From: RGIG8785 sp045655245
Lineage (GTDB): Bacteria; Bacillota; Clostridia; RGIG8785
Direction of reading: 5' to 3'
DNA: 24,227 nt
Assembly (NCBI GenBank): GCA_045655245.1
Contig: JAZOOX010000027.1
Coordinates: 1 to 24,227, forward strand
A program made the translations under genes and the position numbers. This document shows positions 24,006-24,227 of the stretch, in pieces; positions within the stretch are counted from its first letter, which is position 1, and every line of letters starts with the position of its first letter. The notes under the pieces were generated by a model that saw nothing but the letters and a program-made list of their open reading frames with translations, was not told where the DNA came from and searched no databases.

Positions 24006-24227
24006 TTAGTTCCGATCTGCTTCTAACATTTCGCCGCCAGCAACCTTTTGGTTGTTGCCAATAACAACGTGGTCTGCAACCAACGCAACATCACAACCCG
24101 AATCGCGGGGTGCGCCTACCGAAGCGTTCTCGCCCACGACACAGTATTCGTCCAAAAGGGCATATTCCACCCGGGCGTGTTGGCCGATCTTACAACGACG
24201 CATAATGACCGGGTGGCGAACGACTGC
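24006..24227 (-). CDS. glgC: GlgC, glucose-1-phosphate adenylyltransferase, C-terminal fragment (gene continues off right edge)
   Basis: Only the last 73 codons are inside the window, and the frame is open to the right edge (first full codon 24227-24225). They encode the end of a left-handed beta-helix: HPVIMRRCKIGQHARVEYAL, LDEYCVVGENASVG and ALVADHVVIGNNQKVAGG. This matches the C-terminus of GlgC, and position directly before glgD fits the usual glgC-glgD order. GlgC would be the catalytic subunit making ADP-glucose from glucose-1-phosphate and ATP. The operon promoter and any glgB lie beyond the window. An internal ATG at 24203 should not be taken as the start. Confidence 0.88.
   Translation of the reverse strand, partial: AVVRHPVIMRRCKIGQHARVEYALLDEYCVVGENASVGAPRDSGCDVALVADHVVIGNNQKVAGGEMLEADRN

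Noticed and set aside
1..24227. Mobile elements, CRISPR arrays, phage or defence genes, tRNA or rRNA
   Set aside because: Nothing of this kind is visible; every sizeable region is covered by recognised housekeeping or metabolic genes.

Overview
The window is about 24 kb of gene-dense chromosomal backbone from a low-to-middle GC Gram-positive bacterium, most likely an anaerobic clostridium of the Oscillospiraceae/Ruminococcaceae type. This rests on the linkage hprK-(ROK kinase)-murB-rapZ-yvcK-whiA-dnaE, the TepA/YlzJ pair, a GlgC+GlgD glycogen operon, strong AGGAGG-type ribosome sites and sigma-A style promoters. I see no mobile element, CRISPR array, prophage, tRNA or rRNA. No stretch longer than about 180 bases lacks a gene.

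Layout. Positions 1-7781 (minus strand) form one compact operon read hprK, ROK glucokinase, murB, rapZ, yvcK, whiA, dnaE (dnaE runs off the left edge). It links carbon-catabolite signalling (HprK), sugar phosphorylation, cell-wall precursor synthesis and its control (MurB, RapZ, YvcK), a division/chromosome regulator (WhiA) and a replicative polymerase. It diverges from rpmB (plus strand, 7956-8144), which shares a bidirectional terminator with the lepA-hemW operon (minus strand, 8192-11084). lepA diverges from proS-tyrS and two half-size chromate-transporter genes (plus strand, 11236-15287). These converge on tepA-ylzJ (minus strand, 15284-16170) through a perfect palindrome that holds both stop codons. 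metA (plus strand, 16286-17209) diverges from tepA and converges, over another shared terminator, with the glycogen operon (minus strand, 17235-24227) read glgC (partial, off the right edge), glgD, glgA, glgP, GH13 amylase.

How the genes fit together. The right-hand operon covers ADP-glucose supply (GlgC/GlgD), glucan synthesis (GlgA) and glucan breakdown (GlgP plus a cytoplasmic GH13 hydrolase); no branching enzyme is present in the window. The centre is translation housekeeping (L28, LepA, ProRS, TyrRS). MetA carries Glu at position 111, which in this family marks acetyl-CoA rather than succinyl-CoA use.

I do not find a convincing undescribed system. The points most worth a second look are residue-level or architectural: a GlgA whose conserved ADP-glucose-binding Lys is Thr, a chromate-transporter pair translationally hitched to tyrS, convergent genes whose overlapping stops lie in the terminator palindrome, and repeated fusion of stop codons with the next gene's Shine-Dalgarno.
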